From Streptomyces sp. NBC_01351 (GTDB taxonomy: Bacteria; Actinomycetota; Actinomycetes; Streptomycetales; Streptomycetaceae): a stretch of DNA of 64,000 nucleotides. Location of the stretch: contig NZ_CP108356.1 in the NCBI RefSeq assembly GCF_036237315.1, forward strand, positions 5,523,501-5,587,500. The letters run 5' to 3'. Below are positions 26,985 to 35,944 of this stretch, piece after piece. Each line of letters opens with the position of its first letter. Positions within the stretch are counted from its first letter, which is position 1. Below the pieces are notes generated by a model. The model had not been told where the DNA came from and did no database searches. It saw only the letters and a program-made list of their open reading frames with translations. Made by a program: the position numbers and the translations under genes.

Positions 26985-28298
26985 TCAGCGGGAGGTGTCG
27001 AAGACCTCGTCGCGGGTGGCGGCCAGTGCGGTCTCCAACGCGCCGCGCAGCACCGGCCGTTCGGGCACCTCGCCGGAGACCAGGCGGGGCCGGGAGGGGG
27101 CCAGTTCGCCGAGCTCGGCCTCCAGCAGCTCGCGCAGCGGCTCGCCGCCCGCGGCGATCACGGCCCCGGAGAGGACCACGATCTCGGGGTCGAGGACGGC
27201 CACCAGCGAGGCGAGACCGGTGGCCAGCAGGGTGGCGTACGACTGGAGGAAGCGCAGGTGGGGCCCCTCCGGCGAGCCGGCGGCCCGGGCCAGCAGCGCG
27301 ACGGCGGCGCCGACCTCGGGGCTGTACGGGCCTCCGGGCGCGCCCCCGGGCGGTGTCGCGGCTCCGGGCGCGCCCGCGGCCTCGGGCGTGGCCTCGGCCC
27401 TGGGCGGCGCCTCGGCCCCGGGCTTGGCCTCGGGGTTGGCCTCGGGCGGGGTGGTGACGCCCAGTTCGGCGGCGAGGCCGGGCACCACCTGGACGCCCGC
27501 CAGTTCCTGGTAGCCGCCGGTGTTGGCCCGCGTCACCTGCCGGACCAGCGGGTGGCCGGGCACGGGCAGGAAGCCCACCTCGCCCGCGCCGCCGGTCCAG
27601 CCGCGGTGCAGCCGGCCGCCCAGCACCAGGGCGGCGCCGAGCCCCTCCTCGTTCCACAGCAGGACGAAGTCCTCGTGGCCGCGGGCCGCGCCGAGGCGCT
27701 GCTCGGCGACGGCTGCGAGGTTGACGTCGTTCTCGTACTCGACGGGCATCGGCAGGGCGGCGGCCAGCTCGTCGAGGAGGGTGGGGGAGTGCCAGCCGGG
27801 GAGGTGGCCGGCGTAGCGGAGCCGGCCGCTCCGCGGGTCGAAGGCGCCCGGGGTGGCGATGACCACCCGGTGCAGGTCGGAGCGGTGCAGCCCGGCGGCC
27901 TTGACGGCCTCGCCGAGGGCCTCGGTCACCTGGTCCACGGCGCTCGTGCCCTCCGCGTACGGCACCTCGTGCGTGCCGACGACCGTACCGGTGAGGTCGG
28001 CGACGGCGGCGAGCACCCGGCCCGGGGTGACGTCCAGTCCGCCGACGTACGCGGCCCGGGGGTTGACGGCGTACAGCTGCGCACTGGGGCCGGGCCGGCC
28101 GTCGTCGGTGCCGGTGGCCACGACGAGTCCGGCGGCCTCCAGGCGGGCGAGCAACTGGGAGGCGGTGGGCTTGGACAGCCCGGTCAGGTTGCCGATCCGG
28201 GTCCGGGACAGCGGCCCGTGCGCCAGCAGGAGTTCGAGGGCGGCCCGGTCGTTCATGGCGCGCAGCAGGCTGGGGGTTCCGGGCGTGGCGGCGGGCAT
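26985..28298 (-). CDS. csnR: ROK-family transcriptional repressor (CsnR)
   Basis: 437 residues. Winged helix-turn-helix at about 10-65 (RTRIGNLTGLSKPTASQLLARLEAAG), then a ROK sugar-sensing domain (GGLDVTPGRVLAAV, VEYENDVNLAAVAE, GGAGEVGFLPVPGHP). In S. coelicolor CsnR represses the chitosanase gene and its own operon until glucosamine oligosaccharides appear. A Pro/Glu/Ala-rich stretch of about 50 residues (near 290-340) interrupts the ROK domain and is probably a surface loop specific to this strain. ATG 28298 has a GAGAGAGA purine tract. It leads the operon. Confidence 0.9.
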   Translation of the reverse strand: MPAATPGTPSLLRAMNDRAALELLLAHGPLSRTRIGNLTGLSKPTASQLLARLEAAGLVVATGTDDGRPGPSAQLYAVNPRAAYVGGLDVTPGRVLAAVADLTGTVVGTHEVPYAEGTSAVDQVTEALGEAVKAAGLHRSDLHRVVIATPGAFDPRSGRLRYAGHLPGWHSPTLLDELAAALPMPVEYENDVNLAAVAEQRLGAARGHEDFVLLWNEEGLGAALVLGGRLHRGWTGGAGEVGFLPVPGHPLVRQVTRANTGGYQELAGVQVVPGLAAELGVTTPPEANPEAKPGAEAPPRAEATPEAAGAPGAATPPGGAPGGPYSPEVGAAVALLARAAGSPEGPHLRFLQSYATLLATGLASLVAVLDPEIVVLSGAVIAAGGEPLRELLEAELGELAPSRPRLVSGEVPERPVLRGALETALAATRDEVFDTSR

Positions 28299-28337
28299 GG
28301 CGCGGTCTCTCTCTCACCGGGTGAACCACGGGCAACT

Positions 28338-28375
28338 GTTAGGTAAGTTTCCTATCGCCTTTCGAGCCGTGTCAA
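28338..28375 (-). promoter_or_regulatory. csn operon promoter with CsnR operator
   Basis: On the minus strand a perfect -35 TTGACA (28375-28370) is followed 13 bases later by the imperfect 19-base palindrome GATAGGAAACTTACCTAAC (28356-28338), which covers the expected -10 position. The arms GATAGG and CCTAAC and the AAACTT centre resemble the CsnR operator consensus I recall from chitosanase promoters (TTAGGAAA-type). The csnR start is 40 bases downstream, so bound CsnR would block its own operon. Confidence 0.75.
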
Positions 28376-28377
28376 TG

Positions 28378-28412
28378 CCGCTGCCCCGCAGGTTTGACCT
28401 GCGGGGCAGCGG
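28378..28412 (-). terminator. Strong hairpin terminator of the mscS gene
   Basis: Perfect 16-bp arms (CCGCTGCCCCGCAGGT and its complement) around a 3-base loop, 39 bases after the mscS stop on the minus strand and directly before the csn promoter. It insulates the csn operon from read-through. Confidence 0.88.
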
Positions 28413-28450
28413 AAGCGTCCGTTCTGGGTGACCGGTCCTGCTCGTGGCTC

Positions 28451-29533
28451 CTACTTCGTGATGCGGGGGCCGCTCGGCGGCGGGATCGGCGCGGTGGCCA
28501 GGGACTGCGGGGAGACCGGGTTCGCCAACGCCGAGGGCGGGGCGACGGCGGCCGACGCGTCCGCCGCGGGCTCTTCCTCGTCCTCCCCGGCGGGCAGGCC
28601 GCCGATGATCCGGATGCCCGCCGAGTCGAAGGCCTCCTTGATCCGCCAGCGCAGCTCCCGCTCCACCGCGAACTGCTTGCCGGGCATCGTCTTCGCCGAC
28701 ACCTTCACCGTCATCGAGGCGAGCAGTACCTCGTCCAGGCCGAGCACCTCCACCGGACCCCACAGGCGCTCGTCCCACGGGGACTCCTTCGCCAGGGTGT
28801 CGGCGACGTCCTGGACCACCTCGCGGATCCGGGTCAGGCTCTCAGTCGGCTTGACCTGGACGTCCACCATCGCGGTCGCCCAGCCCTGGCTGAGGTTGCC
28901 GATCCGCTTGATCTCGCCGTTGCGCACGTACCAGATCTCGCCGTTGTCCCCGCGCAGCTTGGTGACGCGCAGGCCGACCTCGATGACCTCGCCCGAGGCC
29001 ACGCCTGCGTCGATCTTGTCCCCGACGCCGTACTGGTCCTCCATGATCATGAACACGCCGGACAGGAAGTCCGTCACCAGGTTGCGGGCACCGAAACCGA
29101 TCGCGACACCGGCCACACCCGCGCTCGCCAGCAGTGGGGCCAGGTCGATCTTCAGCGCGGCCAGCACCATGAGGGCGGCCGTGCCGAGGATCAGGAACGA
29201 GGCCACCGAACGCAGGACCGAACCGATCGCCTCCGAGCGCTGTCTGCGCCGCTCGGCATTGACCAGCAGCCCGCCGAGCGCGGTGCCCTCGACGGCCTCG
29301 GCGCTGGTGTTCATGCGGTTTATCAGCTTGGTCAGCGCCTTGCGGACCACCGAGCGGAGCGCGGCCGCGATCACGACGATCAGCAGGATCCGCAGGCCGA
29401 TGCCCAGCCAGGTGGCCCAGTTCTGTTCGATGAAGCTCGCGGCCTCGGTGACGCTCTCCTGCGCCTCCTTGACCGATGCGGGCGCGTCCGGAACGTCTGC
29501 TGCCAGCGGCAGCAGAGCGGCGGGCCAGGGCAC
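28451..29533 (-). CDS. MscS-family mechanosensitive ion channel
   Basis: 360 residues. Three membrane helices, with the pore-lining segment LASAGVAGVAIGFGARNLVTDFLSGVFM and the beta-domain motif YGVGDKIDAGVASGEVIEVGLRVTKLR typical of MscS. It opens under membrane tension to release solutes on osmotic downshift. The C-terminus is an acidic, Pro/Ala-rich tail. The start is taken at GTG 29533 because GGAGG stands 8 bases upstream; the frame is open to 29623, but that part is GC-rich repeat DNA. The gene is alone with its own terminator. Confidence 0.9.
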   Translation of the reverse strand: MPWPAALLPLAADVPDAPASVKEAQESVTEAASFIEQNWATWLGIGLRILLIVVIAAALRSVVRKALTKLINRMNTSAEAVEGTALGGLLVNAERRRQRSEAIGSVLRSVASFLILGTAALMVLAALKIDLAPLLASAGVAGVAIGFGARNLVTDFLSGVFMIMEDQYGVGDKIDAGVASGEVIEVGLRVTKLRGDNGEIWYVRNGEIKRIGNLSQGWATAMVDVQVKPTESLTRIREVVQDVADTLAKESPWDERLWGPVEVLGLDEVLLASMTVKVSAKTMPGKQFAVERELRWRIKEAFDSAGIRIIGGLPAGEDEEEPAADASAAVAPPSALANPVSPQSLATAPIPPPSGPRITK

Positions 29534-29833
29534 GACGGGAACCTCCAGGTATGGCGGTCTGCCCGCGGATGGGGGTACCCCCGGACCGGAGCCCGGGGGA
29601 GGACGAGCGGGCAGACCAACCACACTAACGGGGCAATCCCTTCAACGCGTTTGCCAAGTGCCCTTCTGTTCGAGGGAGAGACCAGACTCACTTGGGCAGG
29701 AAGCACGTGTGGTTGAAAACACCCCGGACCCGTTACGGGCGCGTGGTGGCGCTTCGACCAGCCGTAAGGAGAGACTGGAGAGCAGATCGTCCCGGCGCGA
29801 GCCACGCGCCGCCGACGTACAAGGAGGCAGTCC

Positions 29834-30370
29834 GTGCCGCACGTCCTGGTCCTCAACGCGTCGTACGAGCCCCTCGGCGTCGTACCGCTTCGCCGCGCGC
29901 TCGTCCTCGTCCTGGAGAACAAGGCTGTCTCCCTGGAGGAATCCGGCGCCTATCTGCACAGCGCGACAAGGGTCGTCCCCGCTCCCAGCGTGGTACGGCT
30001 CAAGCGCTTCGTGCGGGTCCCCTACCGGGGGCCCGTTCCTCTCACCCGGCGCGCCCTGTTCGCGCGCGACGGGGGGCGCTGCATGTACTGCGGTGCCGTC
30101 GCCACCAGCGTCGACCACGTCATCCCGCGCAGCCGGGGCGGCCAGCACGCGTGGGACAACGTCGTCGCCGCGTGCCGCCGGTGCAACCACGTCAAGGCCG
30201 ACCGCCACCTGCTGGAGCTCGGGTGGCGTCTGCGGCACCAGCCGGCGCCGCCGTCCGGGCTGGCGTGGCGGATCATCGGCACGGGACACCGGGATCCGCG
30301 CTGGATGCCGTATCTCCAGCCGTACGGGGCGGAGGATGCGCTGGAGCGCATCGGGGTAGCGGCGTCCTGA
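29834..30370 (+). CDS. HNH endonuclease domain protein
   Basis: 178 residues. N-terminal segment LVLNASYEPLGVVPLRRALVLVL, then a zinc-bound HNH nuclease at about 77-120: CMYCG, VDHVIPRSRGG, WDNVVAACRRCNHVKAD, which gives two CxxC pairs and the H-N-H residues. It is a stand-alone, intron-free, widely conserved actinobacterial gene, so a housekeeping DNA-processing role is more likely than homing. GTG 29834 has an ideal AAGGAGG site. A 5' region of about 200 bases precedes it. It ends next to dispersed repeat copy A. Confidence 0.9.
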   Translation: MPHVLVLNASYEPLGVVPLRRALVLVLENKAVSLEESGAYLHSATRVVPAPSVVRLKRFVRVPYRGPVPLTRRALFARDGGRCMYCGAVATSVDHVIPRSRGGQHAWDNVVAACRRCNHVKADRHLLELGWRLRHQPAPPSGLAWRIIGTGHRDPRWMPYLQPYGAEDALERIGVAAS

Positions 30371-30530
30371 CCCTGCGGGCCGGCCATCCGGGGCTCCGCC
30401 CCGGCCCCCGCGCCTCAATCGCCGGCGGGGCTGGATGGTGCGGCGGCGCTGCCGGGGGCTCCGCCCCCGGCCCCCCCGCTCCTCAAACGCCGGAGGGGCT
30501 GAAAGTGCCCGCAGGGCTGCGCTGGGCGCG
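30371..30530. repeat. Dispersed GC-rich palindromic repeat, copy A
   Basis: Fills the whole gap between the convergent HNH and GH84 genes. It contains GGGGCTCCGCCCC hairpin units and the signature phrases CTCAATCGCCGGCGGGGCTG and CCTCAAACGCCGGAGGGGCTG, which recur at 41.2 and 54.2 kb. The 24 bases 30410-30433 are identical to 54224-54247. It probably works as a bidirectional transcription stop. Confidence 0.8.
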
Positions 30531-33530
30531 CTACGGAGTGACCGCGTACGCCTCCGCGCTCCAGAGGGAGCAGCCGAAGCGGGTGGCGCGGCGGTCGCAC
30601 GTGACGCGGACGAACCGCGCCTCCGGGGCGTCCACGCGGACCGTCTCGCGGCCGCCGCGGGAGGCCGGGACGGCCCCGGCCGGGTGCCACGTGCGGCCGT
30701 CGGCGGAGGTCTCCACCCGGTACGCCGACGGGTACGCCTCCTGCCAGTGCAGCTCCAGGCGGCCGATCCGCGTCGGGGACGGCAGTTCCGCCTGCCACCA
30801 CGCGCCGTCCACCGCAGGCGAGGACCACCGGGTGTTCGGGTAGCCGTCCGCCGCAGCCGACGCCGGGAAGTCCGGGGTCTCGTTCGCCGAGGAACTGGCC
30901 CGCGCCGTGCGCAGCAGGTCCGGGCCGCCCGTACGCGGCACCGCACGCACCGTCAGGGTGCGGGTCTCCGCGCCGAAGGTGACCGGGACCGCATAGGTGC
31001 CCGGCGCCGTCGTCGGGGCGACGGCGACCTCCAGCGGGATCGTCACCTGCCCGCCCCGCGGGGCCACCACGGTCTCCGGCAGCCGGACCGAGACGCCCGC
31101 CGGCGGCTTCGCCGACAGCGCCCCCCGCACCTCGCCGGCGCCCAGGGCCGTGAGGCGGGCGGTGACCCGCGCCGCCGCGCCGCCGACCTCCGCGTCGGCC
31201 GCCGCGCCGTCCACCAGCTCGAACCGGGCCTGCGGGCCGTCCCCGAGCCAGGGCACCACCCGGTGCACCGCGGGCGCGGTCCCCGCGCCCGCCCAGGACA
31301 GCCGTACGGCGTCCGCGCGCAGCCCGCCCGTGTCCACCTGGGTCCAGCCGGAGGCGGCGGCGTCGGCCACCTTGCGCCAGCCCTCGCCGGGCACGTGGAC
31401 CTCCACCGCCGCGCCCCGCGCGCCCGCCGGGAGCGGGTCCGTCATCACCGTCACCGCCGACACCGGGCGCTCCGCGTCCAGGCGTACCGTCCAGGTGTTC
31501 GCGTCCTGCGTCACCGTGCCCGCCTCGCGGGCGGCGCCCGTCCACGCGTCCGCCTCCGCGGCGGCCTGCGTCAGGAAGGGGTCCAGTACGGCCTTGTCCA
31601 CCCGCGCCGTGCCCGGCTCCGCCAGGGCCTCCCGGGCCCGGGTCAGGGACTGGGAGGCCTTCCACGCGGCCGTGCCGTCGCCGCGGGCCTGCGCCTGGAG
31701 GACGTCCAGCGCCAGCTCGCCCGCCGTGCCGTAGCGCGCGAGCCGCTCCAGCCAGGGCCCCGCCTCGGCCGACAGGGCCGGGAGCCGGGCGGGGGCCTCG
31801 CGCAGGACCGTGAACGCCTTGCGCAGCTCGGCCCCGGCCGTCGGGTCACCGGCCGCCCGGGCCTGCCAGAACCGTTCGACCAGCGGCTTCAGGTACGCCG
31901 ACTCCTCCAGCTTCAAGCCCGACGACGCGGTGTTCCCGGCCAGCGCCGCCACCGCCTCCCGCGCCCGCGGGTCCGGGCCCGCCAGTTCGCGCACCGCCGC
32001 CGCCCAGGACTCCCCGGCCCGGTAACCGCGCGCGTTCCACGCGAAGTCGGCCGCCGTGAAGAGCGGGATCCGCGACAGGGTGCCCTGCGGCATCGCGTTG
32101 GCCATCAGGGCCGCCGAGCCGCCCGCCACCGCCGGCTCGCGCCCCGCGTAGGGGCCGAGGAAGATCCGGCCCGGGTCCCAGTCGTTCACCGGGTAGTTGT
32201 CCATGGTGACCAGCGGGTGGCCCAGCACCGAGCGGGCGCCGGCCACTTCCTTCCCGGTGATCGTGCGCGGGACCACGCCCACGCCCGTCCAGGCCACTTC
32301 CACCCGCGGGTCCAACGCGGCCGCCAGGGCCTTGCGGTAGGTGGTGGAGCCCTGCTGGTGGTACTCCGTCGGCAGCAGCGACAGCGCGGCCGCCCCGTGG
32401 TCTTTCCGGGCCAGGTGCGCCGCCAGCCCGCCCGCGACCTCCGCGTGCGCCTTCGCGGCCGCTGCCGGGCCCCGCCCGTACCGCTCGCGGTCCTCGCGGC
32501 AGCCCCATTCCGAGTAGCTGACGTCCTGGAACTGGAGCTGGAAGGCGCGGAAGCCCAGCTCCCACATCGCGTCCACCTTGCGCACGAGGTCCGCCCGGTC
32601 GGTCTCCGAGGACAGGCACATCGACTGGCCGGGGGACACCGCCCAGCCCAGTACGACCCGGTTGGCGCGGGCCCGCTCGGCCAGCGCGCGGAACTCCGCC
32701 TGCCGCTCGGCCGGGTACTCCTGGCGCCAGGCCGTCGTCCGGTACGGGTCGTCGCCGGGCGCGATCAGCAGCCGGTTCTGCTTCGTGCGCCCCATGAACT
32801 CCACTTGCGCGAGGCGCTGTTCCCCGCTCCACGGCTCCCCGTAGAAACCCTCGGTGATCCCGCGCACGGGCGCCGCCGGCCAGTCCCGCACCAGCACCCC
32901 GGGCGCCTTTCCGGCGCCCGCCGCGAGCAGCTGACGCAGCGTCTGCGCCGCGTGGAACAGCCCGTCTTCGCCGACGCCGGCCAGTGCGACCGTGTCCCGG
33001 CCGCCGGGCCGCCCCACCGCGAGCCGGTAGCCCCCGTCCGGCAGGTCCCCGGCCTCGGCCGCGTCCAGCGCCCGCAGTGCCTCCTCGGCGTCCTTGCCCT
33101 GGAGCCGTACGACGGTGCCGCTCGCCGGCAGCGGAGCCCCGGGGGCCCTCTCGTGCAGGGTGCGCACGCCCGCCGCGCGCAGGGCCGTCCGCACCACCTG
33201 GACCGCGTACGGATCCACGTCGCCCGGCGCCACCAGCACGGCCTCCGCGCCCAGCGGCACCTCGCGCGCCGGATCGGCCGTCATGGACTGCGGGCGGGGC
33301 CATACGGCGGGCCCCTCGGCGGCGGTACGCGAGGGGTTGGCGGCGGGGTCGAGGACCAGCTCGGCGGAGGCGCCCGCGCCCGCGACGGGGCCCGGCTCGC
33401 GGTCCGGCCCGGCCGGAGCGGAACCGATCGCCAGGGTCCCGGTCGGCGCGGAGGACACGGCGCCGCCGAGCAGCGCCCCGATCACCGCCATGGCGGCGGC
33501 GGTGGTCCGCTTCCTGCCCCTGAGCTGCAC
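30531..33530 (-). CDS. Secreted GH84-type beta-N-acetylglucosaminidase with C-terminal F5/8 domain
   Basis: 999 residues. A signal peptide (hydrophobic 10-27), an N-terminal beta-hexosaminidase-like domain (70-215), a GH84 (NAGidase) catalytic barrel from about 220 with the family motif RGITEGFYGEPWS (223-235), a helical bundle, an NPCBM-like or Ig-like beta region, and a C-terminal coagulation factor 5/8 type C carbohydrate-binding domain (about 850-999, LELHWQEAYPSAYRVETSADG). GH84 enzymes use a pair of adjacent Asp (FDDI); here the aligned place reads FQDV (334-337), so one Asp is Gln. GTG 33530 follows a perfect GAGGAGG site. A TTGACA box at 33607-33602 is a likely -35. Confidence 0.85.
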   Translation of the reverse strand: MQLRGRKRTTAAAMAVIGALLGGAVSSAPTGTLAIGSAPAGPDREPGPVAGAGASAELVLDPAANPSRTAAEGPAVWPRPQSMTADPAREVPLGAEAVLVAPGDVDPYAVQVVRTALRAAGVRTLHERAPGAPLPASGTVVRLQGKDAEEALRALDAAEAGDLPDGGYRLAVGRPGGRDTVALAGVGEDGLFHAAQTLRQLLAAGAGKAPGVLVRDWPAAPVRGITEGFYGEPWSGEQRLAQVEFMGRTKQNRLLIAPGDDPYRTTAWRQEYPAERQAEFRALAERARANRVVLGWAVSPGQSMCLSSETDRADLVRKVDAMWELGFRAFQLQFQDVSYSEWGCREDRERYGRGPAAAAKAHAEVAGGLAAHLARKDHGAAALSLLPTEYHQQGSTTYRKALAAALDPRVEVAWTGVGVVPRTITGKEVAGARSVLGHPLVTMDNYPVNDWDPGRIFLGPYAGREPAVAGGSAALMANAMPQGTLSRIPLFTAADFAWNARGYRAGESWAAAVRELAGPDPRAREAVAALAGNTASSGLKLEESAYLKPLVERFWQARAAGDPTAGAELRKAFTVLREAPARLPALSAEAGPWLERLARYGTAGELALDVLQAQARGDGTAAWKASQSLTRAREALAEPGTARVDKAVLDPFLTQAAAEADAWTGAAREAGTVTQDANTWTVRLDAERPVSAVTVMTDPLPAGARGAAVEVHVPGEGWRKVADAAASGWTQVDTGGLRADAVRLSWAGAGTAPAVHRVVPWLGDGPQARFELVDGAAADAEVGGAAARVTARLTALGAGEVRGALSAKPPAGVSVRLPETVVAPRGGQVTIPLEVAVAPTTAPGTYAVPVTFGAETRTLTVRAVPRTGGPDLLRTARASSSANETPDFPASAAADGYPNTRWSSPAVDGAWWQAELPSPTRIGRLELHWQEAYPSAYRVETSADGRTWHPAGAVPASRGGRETVRVDAPEARFVRVTCDRRATRFGCSLWSAEAYAVTP

Positions 33531-33752
33531 AGAGCCTCCTCGCTGCGAGACATGCCCCGCTCGTACGAATGAGCCCGAGCCCACCACCCGTGCGGCTGGA
33601 GTGTCAATGCGGATGGGCGATCTGACCGGGATGCGCCAGGAATGCGATGCCCCGGACTGGGTAGGGCTGCTGTGTTTCCCGGCCGTGTCCCAGGGTGCCG
33701 CCCCGGTGTTGACCGGACGCCGACCCACCCTCATGCACAAAGGAGTGCGCCC

Positions 33753-35888
33753 ATGGACGACCTGGCCCGGCTCGCGGCCCTGCACGGTGTGGCCACCACC
33801 TACCAGCCCGCCGCGGACGTCACCGTCCAGGTGCCGCGGTCCACGGTCGCCGCCGTGCTCGGGCTGCTCGGCGTGGTCACCGACACCCCCGAGTCCGTCC
33901 GGGTGTTCGCGGAGTCCGCCGAACGGGAGGCCCTGGAGCGGGTGTTGCCTCCGACGGTGGTGTGGTGGGAGGGAGAACCGGCCCCGGCCGGGCTGGCCGC
34001 GTTGCCGCTGGGTACGCGGGTCCGCGTGGAGTTGGAGCGTGAGGAGGGGGCGCCGGGCGCGGAGCCCCTGGAGTGGGTCACCGGTCCCGGCGGGTGGCCC
34101 ACGGCGGTGCCGCCGGGGCCGGGCGCGCGCCGGGACGTCTCCTCGGGCGCCGAACGCGGTGAGGGGTCGGACAGTGACGCGGCGCTGCGTTCGGCGCCCT
34201 GCGGGGACGCCCCGGCGCGCACCCGGCCCCGGCGGCGGTCGGCTTCGCCGCCCCTGGGGGTTCACCGGATCGCCGTCACCACGCCGGACGGGCGCACCTG
34301 CGAAGCCACCCTGATCGTGGCCCCGGAGCGCACCCCCGCCGCACCCGGGCGGGCCCACGGGCTGCTCGTCCAGCTGTACTCGCTGCTCTCCGAACGCTCC
34401 TGGGGCATGGGCGACCTCGGCGACCTCGCGGAGCTCGCCCGCTGGGCGGGCCGCACTCACGGCGCGGGCTTCATCCAGGTCAACCCGCTGCACGCGGCCG
34501 TGCCCGGCACCCCGACCGACCCGTCCCCGTACCGCCCCTCCTCGCGCCGCTTCCCGGACCCGGTCCACCTGCGCATCGAGGACGTCCCGGAGTACGCCGA
34601 CTGCCCCGACCGGGAGGCCCTCGCCGAACTCGCCGCCCGGGGCGGGGAGCTGCGCCGCCAGGTGCTGGAGAAGGGCGCGCTGATCGACCGGGACGCCGTC
34701 TGGGAACTCAAGCGCGCTGCTCTGGAGCTGCTGTACGCCGTCCCGCGCACGCCCGAGCGCGAGGCCGACTACCAGGTGTTCCGCGCCGAGCAGGGCCCTC
34801 CGCTGGACGTGCACGCTTTCTGGTGCGCCGGGCGCGCGGGGGAGGACCCCAAGGAGCGGGCCGACTTCCACCGCTGGCTGCTCTGGCTGACCGACGGCCA
34901 ACTCGCCGCCGCCCAGCGGGTCGCCCGGGAGGCCGGCATGGCCGTCGGCATCGTGCACGACCTCGCCGTCGGGGTGCACCCACAGGGCTCCGACGTCTTC
35001 GGGTCGCCCTGTTACGCCGGGCACATCTCCGTCGGCGCCCCGCCCGACGCCTTCAACGCGCGCGGCCAGGACTGGGGACTGCCGCCCTGGCGCCCGGACC
35101 GGCTGGCCGCCACCGGCTACGCCCCGTTCCGGTCGCTGCTGCGCTCGGTGTTCCGCTACGCGGGCGCCCTGCGCATCGACCACGTCATGGGCCTGTTCCG
35201 GCTCTGGTGGATCCCGGAGGGCGCCGAGCCCGCCGAGGGCACGTACGTCTCGTACGACGGCGAGGCCATGCTGGCGATCCTGGTGCTGGAGGCCCACCGC
35301 GCCGGCGCCCTGGTCATCGGCGAGGACCTCGGGACGGTGGAGCCGCGGGTCCGCCGGGCGCTGGCCCGGCGCGGGGTGCTGGGCACCTCGGTGCTCTGGT
35401 TCGAGCGGGACTGGGACGGCGGCGGCAAACCGCTCGCGCCGGGGGACTGGCGGGCCGACTGCCTGGCCACCGTCACCACCCACGACCTGCCGCCCACGGC
35501 CGCCAAGCTCGCCGGGGCCCACGTGGAACTGCGCGACCGGCTCGGGTTGCTGACCCGCCCGGTGGAGGCGGAGCGGACCGAGGACGCGGCCGACACCGCC
35601 GAGTGGCTCGAACTGCTGGCCGGGCTGGGCCTGGACACCGAGGGCGAGGAGGCCGCCGTGCGGGCCCTGTACGCCTTCCTGCTGCGCACCCCGGCCCGGC
35701 TGGTCGGCGTATGGCTGCCGGACGCGGTGGGGGACCGGCGGCCGCAGAACCTGCCGGGCACCTGGGACCAGTACCCCAATTGGCGGCTGCCGGTCGCCGA
35801 CGCCGACGGACGGCCGCTGACCTTGGAGGAACTGGCCGCGGCGCCCCGGGCGAACGCACTGCTGAGGGCGCTCCGCAAGGGGGCGTGA
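33753..35888 (+). CDS. malQ: 4-alpha-glucanotransferase (amylomaltase)
   Basis: 711 residues, the long actinobacterial MalQ form with an extra N-terminal domain. GH77 catalytic features: RIDHVMGLFRLWWIP (nucleophile Asp), GEDLGTVEPRVR (acid/base Glu) and TTHDLPPTAAK (transition-state Asp). It moves maltosyl units between alpha-1,4-glucans in maltodextrin and glycogen use. A disordered Ser/Arg/Pro-rich stretch near residues 125-165 (SSGAERGEGSDSDAALRS) is unusual. ATG 33753 sits behind AAAGGAG; upstream frame is non-homologous. The 222-base gap to the divergent GH84 gene carries both promoters but no operator that I recognise. Confidence 0.93.
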   Translation: MDDLARLAALHGVATTYQPAADVTVQVPRSTVAAVLGLLGVVTDTPESVRVFAESAEREALERVLPPTVVWWEGEPAPAGLAALPLGTRVRVELEREEGAPGAEPLEWVTGPGGWPTAVPPGPGARRDVSSGAERGEGSDSDAALRSAPCGDAPARTRPRRRSASPPLGVHRIAVTTPDGRTCEATLIVAPERTPAAPGRAHGLLVQLYSLLSERSWGMGDLGDLAELARWAGRTHGAGFIQVNPLHAAVPGTPTDPSPYRPSSRRFPDPVHLRIEDVPEYADCPDREALAELAARGGELRRQVLEKGALIDRDAVWELKRAALELLYAVPRTPEREADYQVFRAEQGPPLDVHAFWCAGRAGEDPKERADFHRWLLWLTDGQLAAAQRVAREAGMAVGIVHDLAVGVHPQGSDVFGSPCYAGHISVGAPPDAFNARGQDWGLPPWRPDRLAATGYAPFRSLLRSVFRYAGALRIDHVMGLFRLWWIPEGAEPAEGTYVSYDGEAMLAILVLEAHRAGALVIGEDLGTVEPRVRRALARRGVLGTSVLWFERDWDGGGKPLAPGDWRADCLATVTTHDLPPTAAKLAGAHVELRDRLGLLTRPVEAERTEDAADTAEWLELLAGLGLDTEGEEAAVRALYAFLLRTPARLVGVWLPDAVGDRRPQNLPGTWDQYPNWRLPVADADGRPLTLEELAAAPRANALLRALRKGA

Positions 35889-35932
35889 CCCCGTACGGCA
35901 CCCCCGGGCGCGCGGGCTGTTCGGGCGTTCGC

Positions 35933-35944
35933 TAGTTTGGCACC
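35933..35944 (+). promoter_or_regulatory. Possible leaderless promoter -10 box
   Basis: TAGTTT (35933-35938) ends six bases before the GTG of the next gene and no ribosome site is present, the pattern of a leaderless transcript starting on the G of GTG. No good -35 is visible. Confidence 0.45.
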
